Source: Euglena gracilis
Lineage: Eukaryota; Euglenida; Euglenophyceae; Euglenales
Direction: 5' to 3'
Length of the DNA stretch: 64,000 nucleotides
NCBI GenBank assembly: GCA_039621445.1
Contig: CP154957.1
Span: 2,784,504-2,848,503 of the forward strand
Shown: positions 53,193 through 64,000 of the stretch, one piece after another
How positions within the stretch are numbered: the stretch's first letter is position 1
Layout: each line of letters opens with the position of its first letter
The notes under the pieces: model-generated
Seen by the model: the letters and a program-made list of their open reading frames with translations, nothing else
Database searches by the model: none
Told to the model about the DNA's origin: nothing
Position numbers and translations under genes: made by a program

Positions 53193-56100
53193 ATGGAGGA
53201 GCGCGAAAGTGTGCCGGGTTTGGTTGCCGCCCGGATAGACATAGGGGGGGAATTGATACCCGCAGTTTTCCGCAATTTCCGCAATTTTCACAATTTCGTC
53301 AATTTTCCGCATTTTTCTGCGATTTCCCTGCAATTCCCGCAAATTTTCCACAGTTCCCCCCCCCCGTTTTCACAGTTTTTCCACTTGAACCTCAGATGGA
53401 AGACGGCCATTCCTTGAAAGTTTCACAAGGGAACCCAGGTGCTCTTTTTATTATTTTGCTGCAGCTTTGCCAAAATGCTCATTCTGCTCTCTCATCCCGG
53501 AATGGTTATTCTCCCACCAGCCTTTACATTGAACCCCTCCCTCCCCCGGACTTTTGGGGTCCCCCAACCAGCCCCCCCCCCCCCTCCGGCCAAGGGCCAA
53601 TGGGGCATGGCATGGCCTGTGCCAATGAGCTTGTGGCGGAGGCAACCCCCCCCCCTCCGTTGCCCGCCCGACAGGCACGCCGCCGCCCGCCGACCGGGGC
53701 GTCCTGGTGGACTTCGACGAGGGGCCGCCGGAGGTTGCAGGGGCGAAGGTGCCTGGGCTGTACGACGGTGTGCTTGTCTGCCCACCCTGTGCTCGTGGGT
53801 GTTTGTTGTTCGGCCTACTTCAGGGGCATATTTGTATGTATGGAGGAGGAGTGCCATGCGTTGGGGGAGGGAAACAATTGGAATTGTTGGAATTGGGAAA
53901 GAGGAAATTTCCGCGAAGCACTCCAATGGTGGGCCAAAAACATGCGATTAATTACTTTCGATCCCGTCCATCCTGGACCCATCTGTTTTGTTTTTGAGGT
54001 GTTTGCATGGATGTGGTTAACGATCAGCGAGACCGTTCCGACCTGCCTCCAGACCATCGGGTGTTTTTCAGGCTGTGCCAGACCGCGGCACTTGGGACGC
54101 ATGCCTGCTGGGTGGGTCATGCGGTCAGAGATTTCACCGCAAGCTAGCATGCTGGGGACCACCTCCTTGAATATCCCCCCTGTGGTCCTAGGGCACCAGA
54201 CCATATCCTGGTTCTTTTCCATGGGTCTGGGGCCACTTATTTGAAATTTCAAAATAGTGGCACCTTTTAACGTGGTCAATGCGAGACCGGCCACCTACGT
54301 GATGAGGATTCACCCAGCACCTTATTTTAGAGGTTTTTTTGCTGATTCTTTTTAGTCCGACTCATTTTTATCTTTTCGTTTGTTTTATTACGGCCAGGTT
54401 TTCTGGCGGAGCCCCTCCGGGGCTTTCGATAGATATCAGAAATCTGGCTGGTTCGCTGGCTCGCCCTTTCCTTTTCCGTTTCTCTGCCTGCAGGGCTCGG
54501 TGACCTATTGATGGCCCCGGTGGAAGAGCCCCACGGCACGAAGCGGTCTGTAGGGGTTGCAGGTGTGCCGTGTAAGACCCCAGTGTGCGTGCCTGCGCGT
54601 CTGTTGTGGTGTGTATTTGTGTGTGTGTTGTGTGTTGTGTGTGGTGTGTGTGTGTCCATGTGTGAGTGCGTGCGAGTGTATGTGTGTGCTGAGGTGTTGT
54701 GGTGTGTGGGTGTGGTGTGTGTGCTGTGCTGTGCTATACTGTGCTGTGCTGTGCTGTGCTGTGCTGTGCTGTGCTGTGCTGTGCTGTGCTGTGCTGTGCT
54801 GTGCTGTGCTGTGCTGTGCTGTGCTGTGCTGTGCTGTGCTGTGCTGTGCTGTGCTGTGCTGTGCTGTGCTGTGTGTGTGTGTGTGTGTGTTGTGTATGCG
54901 CGCGTAAGCATGTGTGCATGCACGCGAGTGTGTGCCCATCTTTTTGATACTGTTATACCCCCCCAAAACTCCGGATGGTGAAGTGGTGTCAGGCTCTCCC
55001 AGCTGGGAACCATTTGGCTGGCGAAAAAGTTTAGAAACCAAAAATGATATTTTTGGATGTTTTTTTGTTGAAAAGTCAGGGATTTTCCAACGTCTACAGA
55101 AACGAAATATTTCCCGGTCTCTTGCCACAGAGTCCAGGAGGGGGTTCCCCCACCATCCCCCTCCTGGACTTGGGGGGGGGGGTCTGGACCCCCACCTGCC
55201 AAGGGGGATTTTTTTTGCATTCTTTTTGACAAAATTTTTCCAAAAATGCCAAAAATGGCATCTTCTTCTTCGGCGGATTTTGGAGTCAAAATTTCGGTTT
55301 GGTTTTCGAACCAAAGAATCGGTCGGTCACCCAGACTGCAATCTCGTGGACCGGTAGGGTTATATCGAACACCCCCTCACTGGACCATCATTACCAGTAG
55401 TTGTACAATGAAATAAAAGTGGATGCAACTAGGTGAACCAATCACATCACTTTGCAAGTTTGCCCCACGTTTTCTTTTGGTGTTGCATTTTGGGTCAGGT
55501 GTAATGTTTCCAAGACCTCTCTGGCAGAAATGTGTACAGCCCCGAGGAGCTCGTAAAGGAGTATACATGCAACTTGCATTTTTCGTACCTTTTTGAGTTT
55601 TTTTTTGCATTTTTTTTTGCCCTGCATACTTTGAAGAGCCTTGCTGCATATCCCCCCCCCCCCTCTGAAGGACGCCAGAAATTACTGCCCCCCCCCCCCA
55701 AGGTCCACCTGTTTCTTTTTTCGCCAGAATATGGCCATTTTTCGGCCATTTATTTCCTGTGGCTTTTTCATTGAGTGTCCTGGGGCGGATGTGCTGGGGC
55801 AGCCCTGGTGATAATTCGACAGCCAGTTACCCGTGCCAGGGCTGTATCGTGCCGAGGACACTGTTGCTGCCCTGATCGATGCTGAGCTGCAGGCGAAGCA
55901 AACAGGCCAGCGTCTCAACCCACGGTGGTGGGCAGGGGAAGAACTGAACAAATTGAAGCGACAATATTATTTGAGCAATGTTTACTGTTTGTTGATTTTG
56001 GGCTATTTTGTCCTGAGTGGCTGTAGTTACCGACATCTTTCCCCGGCGGGAGGCATCCAGAAGTGGCTGACCAGTTTCAAAAAATGACTGACTGATTTTC

Positions 56101-59100
56101 CAGGTTGACAGTCACCCCCCCCCCCAGTTCCTCCACGTGTTTCAAAAACCCTGTTTCAATTTTTTCCTGACCTGTGTCTGACGTTGGCGTTGTGTAAATT
56201 CATCCGGGGAATTCGGAATGTAAACGGACCTGCAACTGTGCAACTGAATTTTCTGAGGTCTAATTTTTTTTACTTTTATTTTTCTCCCCCCCCGGGTCTA
56301 TAGGAAGCTCCGTGTTGAGGTAAACCCCCCACCAAAAATAAGACCCGGGTCTTATTTTTGGGTCTGTTTTGCTGGAAACATCCAGGGGGGGGTCTTATTT
56401 TTGGGAGGGGGTCTTATTTTTGGATTCTTTTCTTTACCGACTCGGGCCCGAAAAAAACACCATTTTTCAGGTTCCCAAAAGCATTAAAATTTTTCCTTCG
56501 CGTCATGTGTAAATTGTTGCAAGTTGTCATTTAGATTTTTTTTTGCACTTCAAAAATCTGAAAATTTTGAAATTTTATCATTTTTGTGTGTGGAATTGGG
56601 GTTTTGGTAATTTTTCAGGGGAAGTTTTCAACGTCTTCGGCGCTTTTCGCCGTCAGGGGGGGGAGCTTATTTTTTGGGTGGCCTTATGCTTGCTTTTTGC
56701 TCGATCGGCCCCGGGGGGGTCTTATTTTTGGGGGGGTCTTAATTTTTTGGGGGGGGGTTAGGTCGCAGACCTGGGGGCAGGGTTCGATATAAGGAGGGCG
56801 TACATGGTTTAGGTGGGGGGTGTTCCTCCCCCCCCCCCCCCCCCCCCCTGGCCCGCAGGGGGTCCGGACCACCCCCCCCCACCTGCCAGGGGGGTCCGGT
56901 CCGACCCTCGGGGGGGTTCCCGGGACCCCCCCAAAAAAGGGTCAATTTTTTCCTCCGGCGCTTCGCGCCGAAAATTTTTTGCATTTTTGGCACATTTTTG
57001 CCCAAAAAGTGCCCAAAATGGCACTTTTGGTCGTTTTGGGGGGTCAAAAAATTTCGGCCACCCTGACCGCGCACCTGTTTAGGTGGGGGGGGTCCCCCCC
57101 CCCCCCCCCCCCCCCCTCCTGGCCCGCAGGGGGGGGTCCGGACCACCCCCCCCCACCTGTCCTTATATCGAACCCTGCCTGGGGGTCAAGGTGATACCCC
57201 CCCCCCCGATAGAAGCACGGGTGCGCTTATAGCGGACTGCCGCCTCCGGCGGCAGGGGGCGCGCTTCTATTTGGACCCTGCGCTTGTAGCGGCCCCGCCA
57301 TTCTATTAGGGGGGGTTTAGGCAAGGGCCCCCCAGGGTAAACCCCGGCTCCATTTTTTCTCTGACCCGTCGCGTGGGCATTGCCAGTGGCATTGCCATTG
57401 CACCCATTTTCCGTCCATGAGGACGAGGCAGCCTGACGGCGCCCGCGGCTGGCCGAGGCCGCCGCCCCGCCCCCGCCGCCCCCGCCGCCCCCGCCGCCCC
57501 CCCAGGAGGCCGCCCCACAGCCGGCGGACCCTCCGCGCAGGGGTGGGCTCGGCAGGGCAGTATGGCCCACAGGAAGGCGGGGGGGGGGGCACCCAGCCGT
57601 CCTTTTCACTTGGAAGACCCCCTCCCGTGGGGAGAGGGGAGGGTGACTGGGTGGGTCTGGGTCAGGCTTCTTTTTAAGTCACCTGACCCCCCCCCCCCCC
57701 CGGGGGGAGGTGGGTGGGTGGGGTGGTCTGGGTCGGGCCCCCCCCCCCCCGGGTGGGGGGGGGGTCCCGCGCCGGAGGCGCTGGGTATACCTTTTCGGCG
57801 CGAAGCGCCGAAATTTTTTGAAAATTGCCTTTAACGGGCCCGATTTTGGGGGGGTCCCCCCCCTGGGGGGGTCCCGCGCCACCCTGGGTGGGTGGGGGGA
57901 CCGACCCCCCCCCTTGGGTCTTAAAAAGAAGCCTGGTCTGGGTGTCCGGGTCCACCCAGATCCCTGGGGGTCTGGGGGTCCCGATTGAAAGCCTGGGTAT
58001 GGGTTGCGGAGCGACAGTGAGTTGGGAAATATTTGGGGAGTGGCTTCAGATGGCTTGCTTTTAGGAGTCCCCTCGGATTCTTTTTATGACCATATATTGC
58101 TTTTACACCTGTGTGGCCCCCACCTTCCGAGGGGGGTTTTGAGAGTGGGTGGGTGGGTTGGGGTCCCTCCCCTAGGTGCGCCATGGGTCAGTCCCCCCGG
58201 CTGATGGTCAGTCCGGATTTTCAACGGTTTTTGGATTTTTTGGGGTGGATTTTGGGTGGGTTGGTGTCCTGGGGGGGGGGTCATGTGTGGGTTCTCAAAA
58301 AAAGGATGGGTAGGTTTGGGCCGGGGAAATAACCCCTCGAGGTCACAAAATGAATCCCTGTTCAAGGCTCCGGGGGGGGGGGTGACGCAGGAGTGGCTGG
58401 TTCAGGGACTCCAGGGACTGGGAAGCATCCCTGTTGGCAGCAGACACCTCTGCCTCTTCTGACTTGCCGCCGTTCCTGCAGGGTGTGCTGTGTGCTGTGC
58501 CATGCAGTGCACCTTGCACCCCCCTTGCAATCCAAGGTCCTGACATACTACAACGTGTACAATTACCTGCCAGGGGGTGGGGTTCCCAAAATAGGCAAAA
58601 ACACCCCTTTTTTAAAAACGCGCACCAAAATTTTTTCGGCCAGCTGGGCTTCGCCAGGCTGCGAAAAATTTATTGGGGCCCGCAGCCCGACTGGGAGTCT
58701 CTGAATAGAAGGGTCCCTCGCAAATTCAATGAACACTAAAACGTCAAACTCTAAAGTGACAACCTTGACAGTCTTGACGGGGACGTTTAGTGGGCATGGG
58801 TTGCATGGGCATTTGCATTGCTGTAAAGGGTGACAAACGAGACGGTGCAGACACCCCATGTTCATTGGGCCAAGGGGATTCATTAGGCATGGGAGGCCAG
58901 CACCTTTTTCCAGCAGCCACCCCAATTTCCCCGAGAGCAGCGTTTTTTTTTTAGTCGTGGACCCCCGGGGGGGGGGGAGGGGGGGTAGGGGGGGTGGGTC
59001 CGGCCGAGCCCTCCCCCCCCCGGGTCCCCTCGGAGGGGGGTGGGATATACTTTTCGGCGCCGAATGCGCCGTAAAAGTGCTATTTTTAGCATTTTTTCGC

Positions 59101-62100
59101 GATTTTTCGGCCATTTTTTGTGGTCCCCCGGGACCCCCCCCCCGGGGGGGCCAGGGGGTGGGTGGGTTGGGGGGACCCCCCCTCCCCCCCGGTCTTAAAA
59201 AAACCCCTGCCCGAGAGACACACTCTGCCGGGTAATGTGTTTGCCTTTGCCGCCACCGCCGTTGCCCCTGCCTCCGCGCGCCCCCCAACCCCCAACCCCC
59301 GCCGCCGCAGCCCTCTACCGCAAGGAGGAGACCACCCTGGCCCGGACCGCCGAGCCGAAGCCGAAGGGAAAGCGGAAGGCCGCCGCCAGGGAGACGGCGC
59401 CGGAGGCCCCGACCCCCAGCCCAGCTGGTGAGTCCGTGTTTGTTGTCGCGCCCCGTCGGTCACGGTCTGTGGCCCAGAAGTGGACCCCGATGACTGGGGC
59501 CGCGAAACACTTGTTGCTTTTTTTTCTTTTAAAAAGTCCCCTTCTATTCAAATTGGAAAGCACGAGGAATTGCAAAAAACCTTCCAAAACACCAAAACAT
59601 GAAAAAAAAATGCAAGAAATCACTGCAAAAATGTTTTCCCCCTCCTTGGGGGCAACCGACTCGTCGACCCATCGGTCTCACAACCGACTTATCAAGCCCC
59701 TCAGTACCGAAACCTTGGAATCCTGGATACTCTATAAGTGGTGGGTTGGGGGTTGATGCCCATCCTGGTGGGTGGAGGGGACCCGTTCAGGTCCCGACCG
59801 TGTGATATTTCTCTCGGCAGCTTTCTTCACCTCCATGTCCCCTTTTCTGAAAATCTGATTTTTTTTGTGGAAGACCACGCCCCCTCCCCCGAAAACTGAC
59901 CCCCCCCCCCCGAAGAAGATTTTGATCCCAGCATGGACCCCACCACGGGAGGTTAGCACATCCAGTTGGTGATTTTCCGGCCGCATTTGATGGAAGTCCA
60001 AGGCCAAATGCCAAAGGCTTGGTTGAGGACCATGTGTCTTGGCCGCCCTTCAATTTGCTGCGTGTCGGAGGAGGGCTGATCATGTTTGGCTTAAGCTGTC
60101 TGCTTGCTAACATTGCAGTCTACCGGGGGGGGGGGGGGGAATTGGATGCCGAAAAAATTGATTGGAAAAAAATTGGCGTACAGAAATCCTGCCAAATTTT
60201 TCCGGGCCTTTTTTGAAAATCCTGCCTCAAAATTTTGAAAATCACCCTTTTTCCAGTCATCTTGCATACAAAACCTGCCAATTTTTTCCGGGCCGTTTTC
60301 AGGTTTGGCACCAATTTTTTCGGCTTCCAATTTTGTCGGGTCTAATTTTATCTGGCTTCAATTTCCCCCCCCCCCCGGTAAGTGGTGTGGGCCCTTTTGA
60401 ACCGTGGAGGTGTCTTTCCCATTCGGACTCTAAAAGGTTGACTATGAGGACTGGACGTGTTGGAAATTCCACTTGGGAAAGAAACTGGGGGGGGGTGAAG
60501 AGCCTTGGGGATGGGCGTGGGTTTCATGCGGAACATCGCTTCACCCACTTCCACACCTTGATCCCCCTTCGTTCCATCACCTTAAATATTTTGCTTAATC
60601 CCCCCCTTTTTTGTAGGTGCAAGTTTCTGCGTGCGTTCCGCTGCCATCAAGAAAAGAAATCCTGGTTCCCTGGTTCTTGCTGTCTAAGCACTGGTCTTGT
60701 CTAAAAAACCACCCCCCAGTCCTTCCCCTTCTGTTTGAAGGCCACGGGACTCAATTTATTTTTATGAAAAAATAGAAAATTATGATATTAACAGAATTTG
60801 TGATGGTCAATTGAGTGAGAATGTTTGATTTTGGATTTTTTGTGCTTTCAAATGGACCCCTAAAAATTGATTTTTTTTAGCTTTGTTCCAGTCAGGTTTT
60901 TTTTGCTCCAGTTTACCACATTTTACATTTTGGCCAAAAGCACCTGCCCCCCAGTTCATAGATTTTCTGTTTTACCTGAAGGGAAAGTATTTGAAAACAG
61001 AAACACAACTGACCAGAGAATTGTCCTCTGGCCTTTGATTGTGTTTCTTGGGACCTCAAGTTGACGAAAAGTCACCCAAGGTTTTTGGTATTGGGGAGGG
61101 GCTTGATGAGTCGGTTGTGGGACCGATGGGTCCCTTATCCACCGGGAGGGGGGAAACGGGCACCCTGCAGATTTTTTGCAGCTTTCATATGTTGTTGTTT
61201 TTGCAATTTTTTTGTGCAATAAAACTTGAATTGAAGAGCTTATTTAAAAAAAAATTCGACGCCTCCAGTCATTTGAGCTGCTTACGTTGTCGTTATGCCT
61301 TGTGTTCTTGCAGATCTGAGTGGCCCATTCTTTGGGCGAATTACTCACTCTTTCACGTGGTTATTGTGACGAGATTGAAGAAGTTTACAGCCAAGAAGGA
61401 TCATTTCCAACCCTGCAAAACCAACAGTGCTGAATGTTTTTAATGTGCCCGAGGAAGAAGAAACTACCCCATAGTTTATTCACCTGAATTGCAGCCCACC
61501 AACCATTGCCAAATTTGCATCGATGGTTTTCCTGCACTGCATGACAAATCACGAGTCTCCTTGCCTGCTAATCATTGCTTGCTTGCCCCCAACCATGGTT
61601 TTCCCCTTACAATGCTCACATCAGCAAATGTCACGAAGGCAATAGCCCAACTGTCAGAAGCCTCGCTGTGTACAGCATTATGCGATCTCTGATTCCAAAG
61701 GTAGCGGCAGATTGGAACCACACTGTTTCGGTTCTTCCTTCCACTGGTTTTCTCTGTTTTGATTTTTTTTTCAAATTGGAGGCGACAAGCTCTTTTGAGT
61801 TGATTTTCATCCTTTAGCTTTTTGAAGCCCTTTATAGGAATCTTTGGCTTTTGGCTCTTGAGAATTTTCTGATCTTCTGTTGTGTGCTCTGCTTTTGGAG
61901 AAGCCACAAGGGAGAAACCCCGTGTGTCTCAATACGGGTGTTTACCGCGCAAAAAAGCAACAAAGACAAAATTTCGAAAGTGTCTACATGAATTAAAACA
62001 CAACCATCTTCTGTTCGTTCTCTGCAAATTGATTTTTTCCAGTGACTGTTTTGTTGACTTTTTTTTTCAGTATTGGATGTTTTTTTTTGCAGGGTTCTTT

Positions 62101-63239
62101 GCATTTTTTTTGCAGTTTTTTGTATCGGGTTTTTTTTTGGCTCATGTGCCCTTTCTGTGGCCCCCCACAGAGGGACCGGCAGGGCTGTATCGGGCGGAAG
62201 ACATCGAGGAGAGCACGCGGCAGTGGAACGAGTATTTCGTGCAATTGCAGGAGTACTACGCCCAAATGCAGCAGTACCAGCGGCCAGGGATGGACCAGTC
62301 CCACGTCCCCCCCCCGATAACCTGGAAGGGGGCTATTGGGGCTGGTGCCTTGTTAAAATATTAGAACAATCAACAGCTTCTCAATGTTTGCAAAAAAAAC
62401 CCCGTTCACTGACCACATTCCTCTGTGTTTTTTTTCTCAAAGACTTTTTTTGACTCAGAGCATTTTTGGGGGGATTGGCGACCTGGGGATGGGGAGGGAC
62501 AGGCGGTGTGCAGGTCTGATAGGACCCGTCCCCGCCCTATAAAGGGGTTAGGGTTAGGGTCAGGGTTAGGGTCAGGGTGTGTTTATTTTGACGTGAGACG
62601 CCGAAAATATTTTTGCGACCATTTTCCTCCGAGCCGCTTTAGGAGGTGGGTGAGTGTTTGCTTGCCCCCCCCCCCCAGTTGACACAAGACCTCTGGCTGC
62701 CATTGCGGTCACCCCCTGCCCCCAGGAGGTCGAGCGGCAGGCGCTGGAGCAGCAGCTGCAGCCGCCGGTGGTGGAGGTCAGGCTTCTTGTTAGGATGGCC
62801 GTACCTCCTTCCCTCCGAGGCACCCCACAGCAGAAGGAACCTCTCCCGACGACAATACCCCCCCCCCGTCGCCACCTGAAACCATGCAAGTGGTGGTGGG
62901 TGGGGGTCCGACACCCCCCCCCCAACAGGCCTTCCCGATTTCATCACCATTTTTTAGAATTTTTTACATTTTTACATCAAATGTTTTTTTCAGTTTCCTG
63001 TTCCACTTTTTATCCTTGTTTCTTTGCCTCTCTGCAGATAAATGGAACATTTTTCTTGTGATGATGTTTTGGAGGACAACTGCGCGGAGCTGCGGAACGT
63101 GGAGGACGAGGGCATCCCCGATTCGCCTCCTGGAGAGGGTTCTTCATCAGAGTCTGCCCCCCCCAGAAAAGAAATTGAAAGTGGCACTGCCCACCCGAAA
63201 AGGAAATCGCCACCAGTTCCGAATGGAATGGAAGAATGA
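53193..63239 (+). CDS. Unknown charged, proline-rich protein with GLYRAED repeats, nine exons
   Basis: Exons chain without a phase break: 53193-53217 (ATG, MEERESVPG), 53675-53767, 54494-54545, 55528-55552, 55827-55911, 59311-59427, 62171-62304, 62726-62776, 63075-63239 (TGA). All borders are GT-AG, including the textbook donor CAGCTG|GTGAGT. The product is about 248 residues. Features in order: VLVDFDEGPPEV, VPGLYDG, NVYSPEEL, VPGLYRAEDTVAALIDAEL, LYRKEETTLA with a basic KPKGKRKAAAR (possible nuclear signal), GLYRAEDIEES then a Tyr/Gln-rich helix (NEYFVQLQEYYAQMQQYQR), a short coil (EVERQALEQQL), and an acidic Ser tail ending near PKRKSPP. No family is recognised. The last acceptor (TTTTGGAG) is weak. 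An intron holds two hAT-like elements. Confidence 0.6.
53246..53475. repeat. Second copy of the 14201 intronic repeat
   Basis: The same ordered phrases as at 14201-14400: G-run, GAATTGATACCCGCA, CGCAATTT units, GAACCTCAGATGGAAG, CCATTCCTTGAA, CACAAGGGAACCCAGGTG. It lies in the first intron of the 53193 gene, in the same orientation relative to the host gene. Confidence 0.8.
54718..54872. repeat. (GTGCT)n pentanucleotide repeat
   Basis: About 30 nearly perfect GTGCT units, preceded and followed by GT-rich sequence, in an intron of the 53193 gene. The long STAQHSTAQH and CCAVLCCAV open frames are artefacts. Confidence 0.97.
56323..56758. mobile_element. TA-flanked foldback element (ACCCGGGTCTTATTTTT family)
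   Basis: 436 bp from AACCCCCCACC after TA to GGGGGGGT before TA. It has the same internal order as 36443 and 46567, with a damaged core (GGCGCTTTTCGCC near 56640). Confidence 0.82.
56795..57175. mobile_element. C-run/G-run element with repeated ends
   Basis: Two near-identical ~90-bp blocks (TTTAGGTGGGGGG, C-run, CTGGCCCGCAGGGGG, GGTCCGGACCACCCC) enclose the core CCGGCGCTTCGCGCCG near 56956. The outer flanks GGTTCGATATAAGG and CCTTATATCGAACC are inverted repeats, so the whole unit folds back. Target duplication is not clear. Confidence 0.6.
57197..57317. mobile_element. TA-flanked 121-bp element, TCTATT-GGACCCTGCGC type
   Basis: A C-run after TA on the left and GGGGGGGTT before TA on the right. 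It has GATAGAAGC and GCTTCTATT arms and a CCGCCTCCGGCGG palindrome. Related to the degraded copy near 2385-2605. Confidence 0.65.
57663..57935. mobile_element. hAT-like miniature element with perfect 8-bp duplication
   Basis: Starts CAGGCTTCTTTTTAAG and ends CTTAAAAAGAAGCCTG, a near-perfect inverted pair. GTCTGGGT flanks both sides (57655-57662, 57936-57943). The palindrome CGGCGCGAAGCGCCG at 57797-57811 lies at the midpoint. 273 bp, in the sixth-exon-side intron of the 53193 gene. Confidence 0.9.
58938..59209. mobile_element. hAT-like miniature element with perfect 8-bp duplication
   Basis: Starts CAGCGTTTTTTTTTTAG and ends CTTAAAAAAACCCCTG. CCCGAGAG flanks both sides (58930-58937, 59210-59217). 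The core CGGCGCCGAATGCGCCG is at 59055-59071. It ends about 100 bp before the acceptor of the exon at 59311. Confidence 0.9.
60123..60378. mobile_element. TA-flanked element with G-run left and C-run right
   Basis: 256 bp starting CCGGGGGG...GAATTGGATGCC and ending GGCTTCAATTTCCCC...CCGG, with TA at both sides. Here the strand polarity is reversed: G-run first. Internal ATTTTT and CCTGCCAA phrases pair across the element. Confidence 0.8.
62549..62580. repeat. Interstitial telomere-like TTAGGG/TCAGGG tract
   Basis: Four or five TTAGGG/TCAGGG units. Shorter ones stand at 415-440, 2670-2685, 33993-34008 and 44868-44880. Confidence 0.75.
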
Positions 63240-63618
63240 CCGAGATTGGTTGCGTTTTGAAGCATCCCGTGGCATGTGGTGTGCTATTTGCCATCAATTT
63301 CTTCAGAATCCAACAGTTACGGGAACTGATCAGAAACGGAATTCTCTTGCAATGCCAACAAAAGTCTGCACTCTCCGTAACATCAAATCACATAGCGAGG
63401 GAAAGTATCATCTTGCTGCAAAGGCCATGTTGAATCGACCACAAACAGGTCTGACCCAATCTTTTATTCAGCTTCCGTCCGCTTTGATACCGCAAGCAAA
63501 GATGTTGTTTAAAACCGTTTTGTGGGTGAAGCACAGAATCGCTTACCGAAAGCTTCGTTCAAAACGTTGCACCAAGGAGAATTTGTGTATCACATATGTA
63601 TCACCAAAAATTTTTTAA
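63140..63618 (+). CDS. Zinc-finger-like open frame resembling hAT/ZNF862-type N-terminal domains
   Basis: The frame is open from 62884 to the stop at 63616 and overlaps the last exon of the 53193 gene in another frame. The segment reads FRMEWKNDRDWLRFE, GMWCAICHQF, VTGTDQKRN, CTLRNIKSHSEGKYHLAAKA. The order aromatic-W-WL, C-x2-C, TGT, then H-S-x2-K-x-H is that of the TTF/ZNF862-like finger found before hAT transposase domains. There is no DDE or dimerisation region nearby, so this is a fragment, a host exon or a decayed transposon. The start is not fixed. Confidence 0.45.
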
Positions 63619-63675
63619 TGTATCACATATGTATCACCAAAAAAATTTAATGTATCACAGATACGTTGTGATACG
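63585..63675. repeat. Tandem TGTATCACATATGTATCACC units
   Basis: Two and a half copies of a ~37-bp unit directly after the zinc-finger frame, ending ACGTTGTGATACG. The TGTATCAC/GTGATACG ends could be a remnant terminus. Confidence 0.7.
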
Positions 63676-64000
63676 CACTAAATGGCGGACTGTTTTAGGG
63701 CAAACCTTCCTTCGGCGCTGAAGGAATATTCTTTGCACGGTGCTGTGGTGCCCCCCCCCCCCCACCTCTTGCCAGGTGGAGATGCGATCCCCCCACCAAG
63801 CCTTCCTGTACCCTGGCCCCCCCCACGAGGAAGGTGTCTCCTTAGAACGCATACTGGCCGACTCATACTGAAAAGACCACTACATCGTTTGCCACAGCAC
63901 TGGCCAACAGCGTCTTTTGGTGGCCACATCATTTCTTTTTCTTGGAATGGACTGCTCTTCCCGCTGTTTCATGCCAATGAATTAAATCATCGCTAACAAA

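Noticed and set aside
54327-55314. Minus-strand frames of 269-320 codons
   Set aside because: Mostly STAQH units from the GTGCT repeat; the flanks show no protein family.
57417-57545. GC-rich Pro/Arg exon at 57.4 kb
   Set aside because: Open in two frames, but the most protein-like frame (LAEAAAPPPP) has an in-frame TGA directly upstream and no acceptor after it.

Overview
This window looks like nuclear DNA of a single-celled eukaryote, probably a protist or alga; no lineage can be fixed from sequence alone. The reasons are that coding signal comes only as short GC-rich exons inside long T-, G- and C-rich introns, the recognisable proteins are eukaryotic (kinesin motor, mitochondrial carrier), microsatellites are abundant, and short TTAGGG-like tracts occur. 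No operons, Shine-Dalgarno sites, tRNA, rRNA or CRISPR were seen. All gene models below are + strand and were built by hand from homology, splice signals and reading-frame phase.

Layout. 1-3650: simple repeats, a GC-only tract, an 18-bp minisatellite, a 162-bp tandem array and an ~800-bp (CATA)n tract. 3706-4871: the first two exons of an unknown Ala/Pro-rich protein. 7273-8755: a possible small two-exon gene with an acidic C-terminus. 9054-27603: a kinesin with an N-terminal motor, about 18 exons, all essential motor motifs and a coiled-coil tail. 28540-32506: a phase-consistent chain of exons for a Ser/Pro/Ala-rich protein of unknown role. 36356-50270: a mitochondrial carrier of the SLC25 uncoupling-protein type (UCP4/UCP5-like), with all three carrier repeats spread over about 11 exons. 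53193-63239: a nine-exon gene for a ~248-residue charged, proline-rich protein with a repeated GLYRAED motif, not recognised. 63.1-63.6 kb: an open frame with a zinc-finger-like segment resembling those linked to hAT transposases.

The most striking content is in the introns. They carry many small foldback elements with terminal C-runs and G-runs. One group has TA target duplications, and one copy has an empty-site paralogue elsewhere in the window. A second group starts CAGG, ends CCTG and has 8-bp target duplications, four of them perfect, as expected for hAT-type elements. Members of both groups carry the same central GC hairpin (CGGCGC-GAA-GCGCCG). Intron growth here seems to come largely from these elements and from microsatellites. 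The genes show no obvious functional link to each other.
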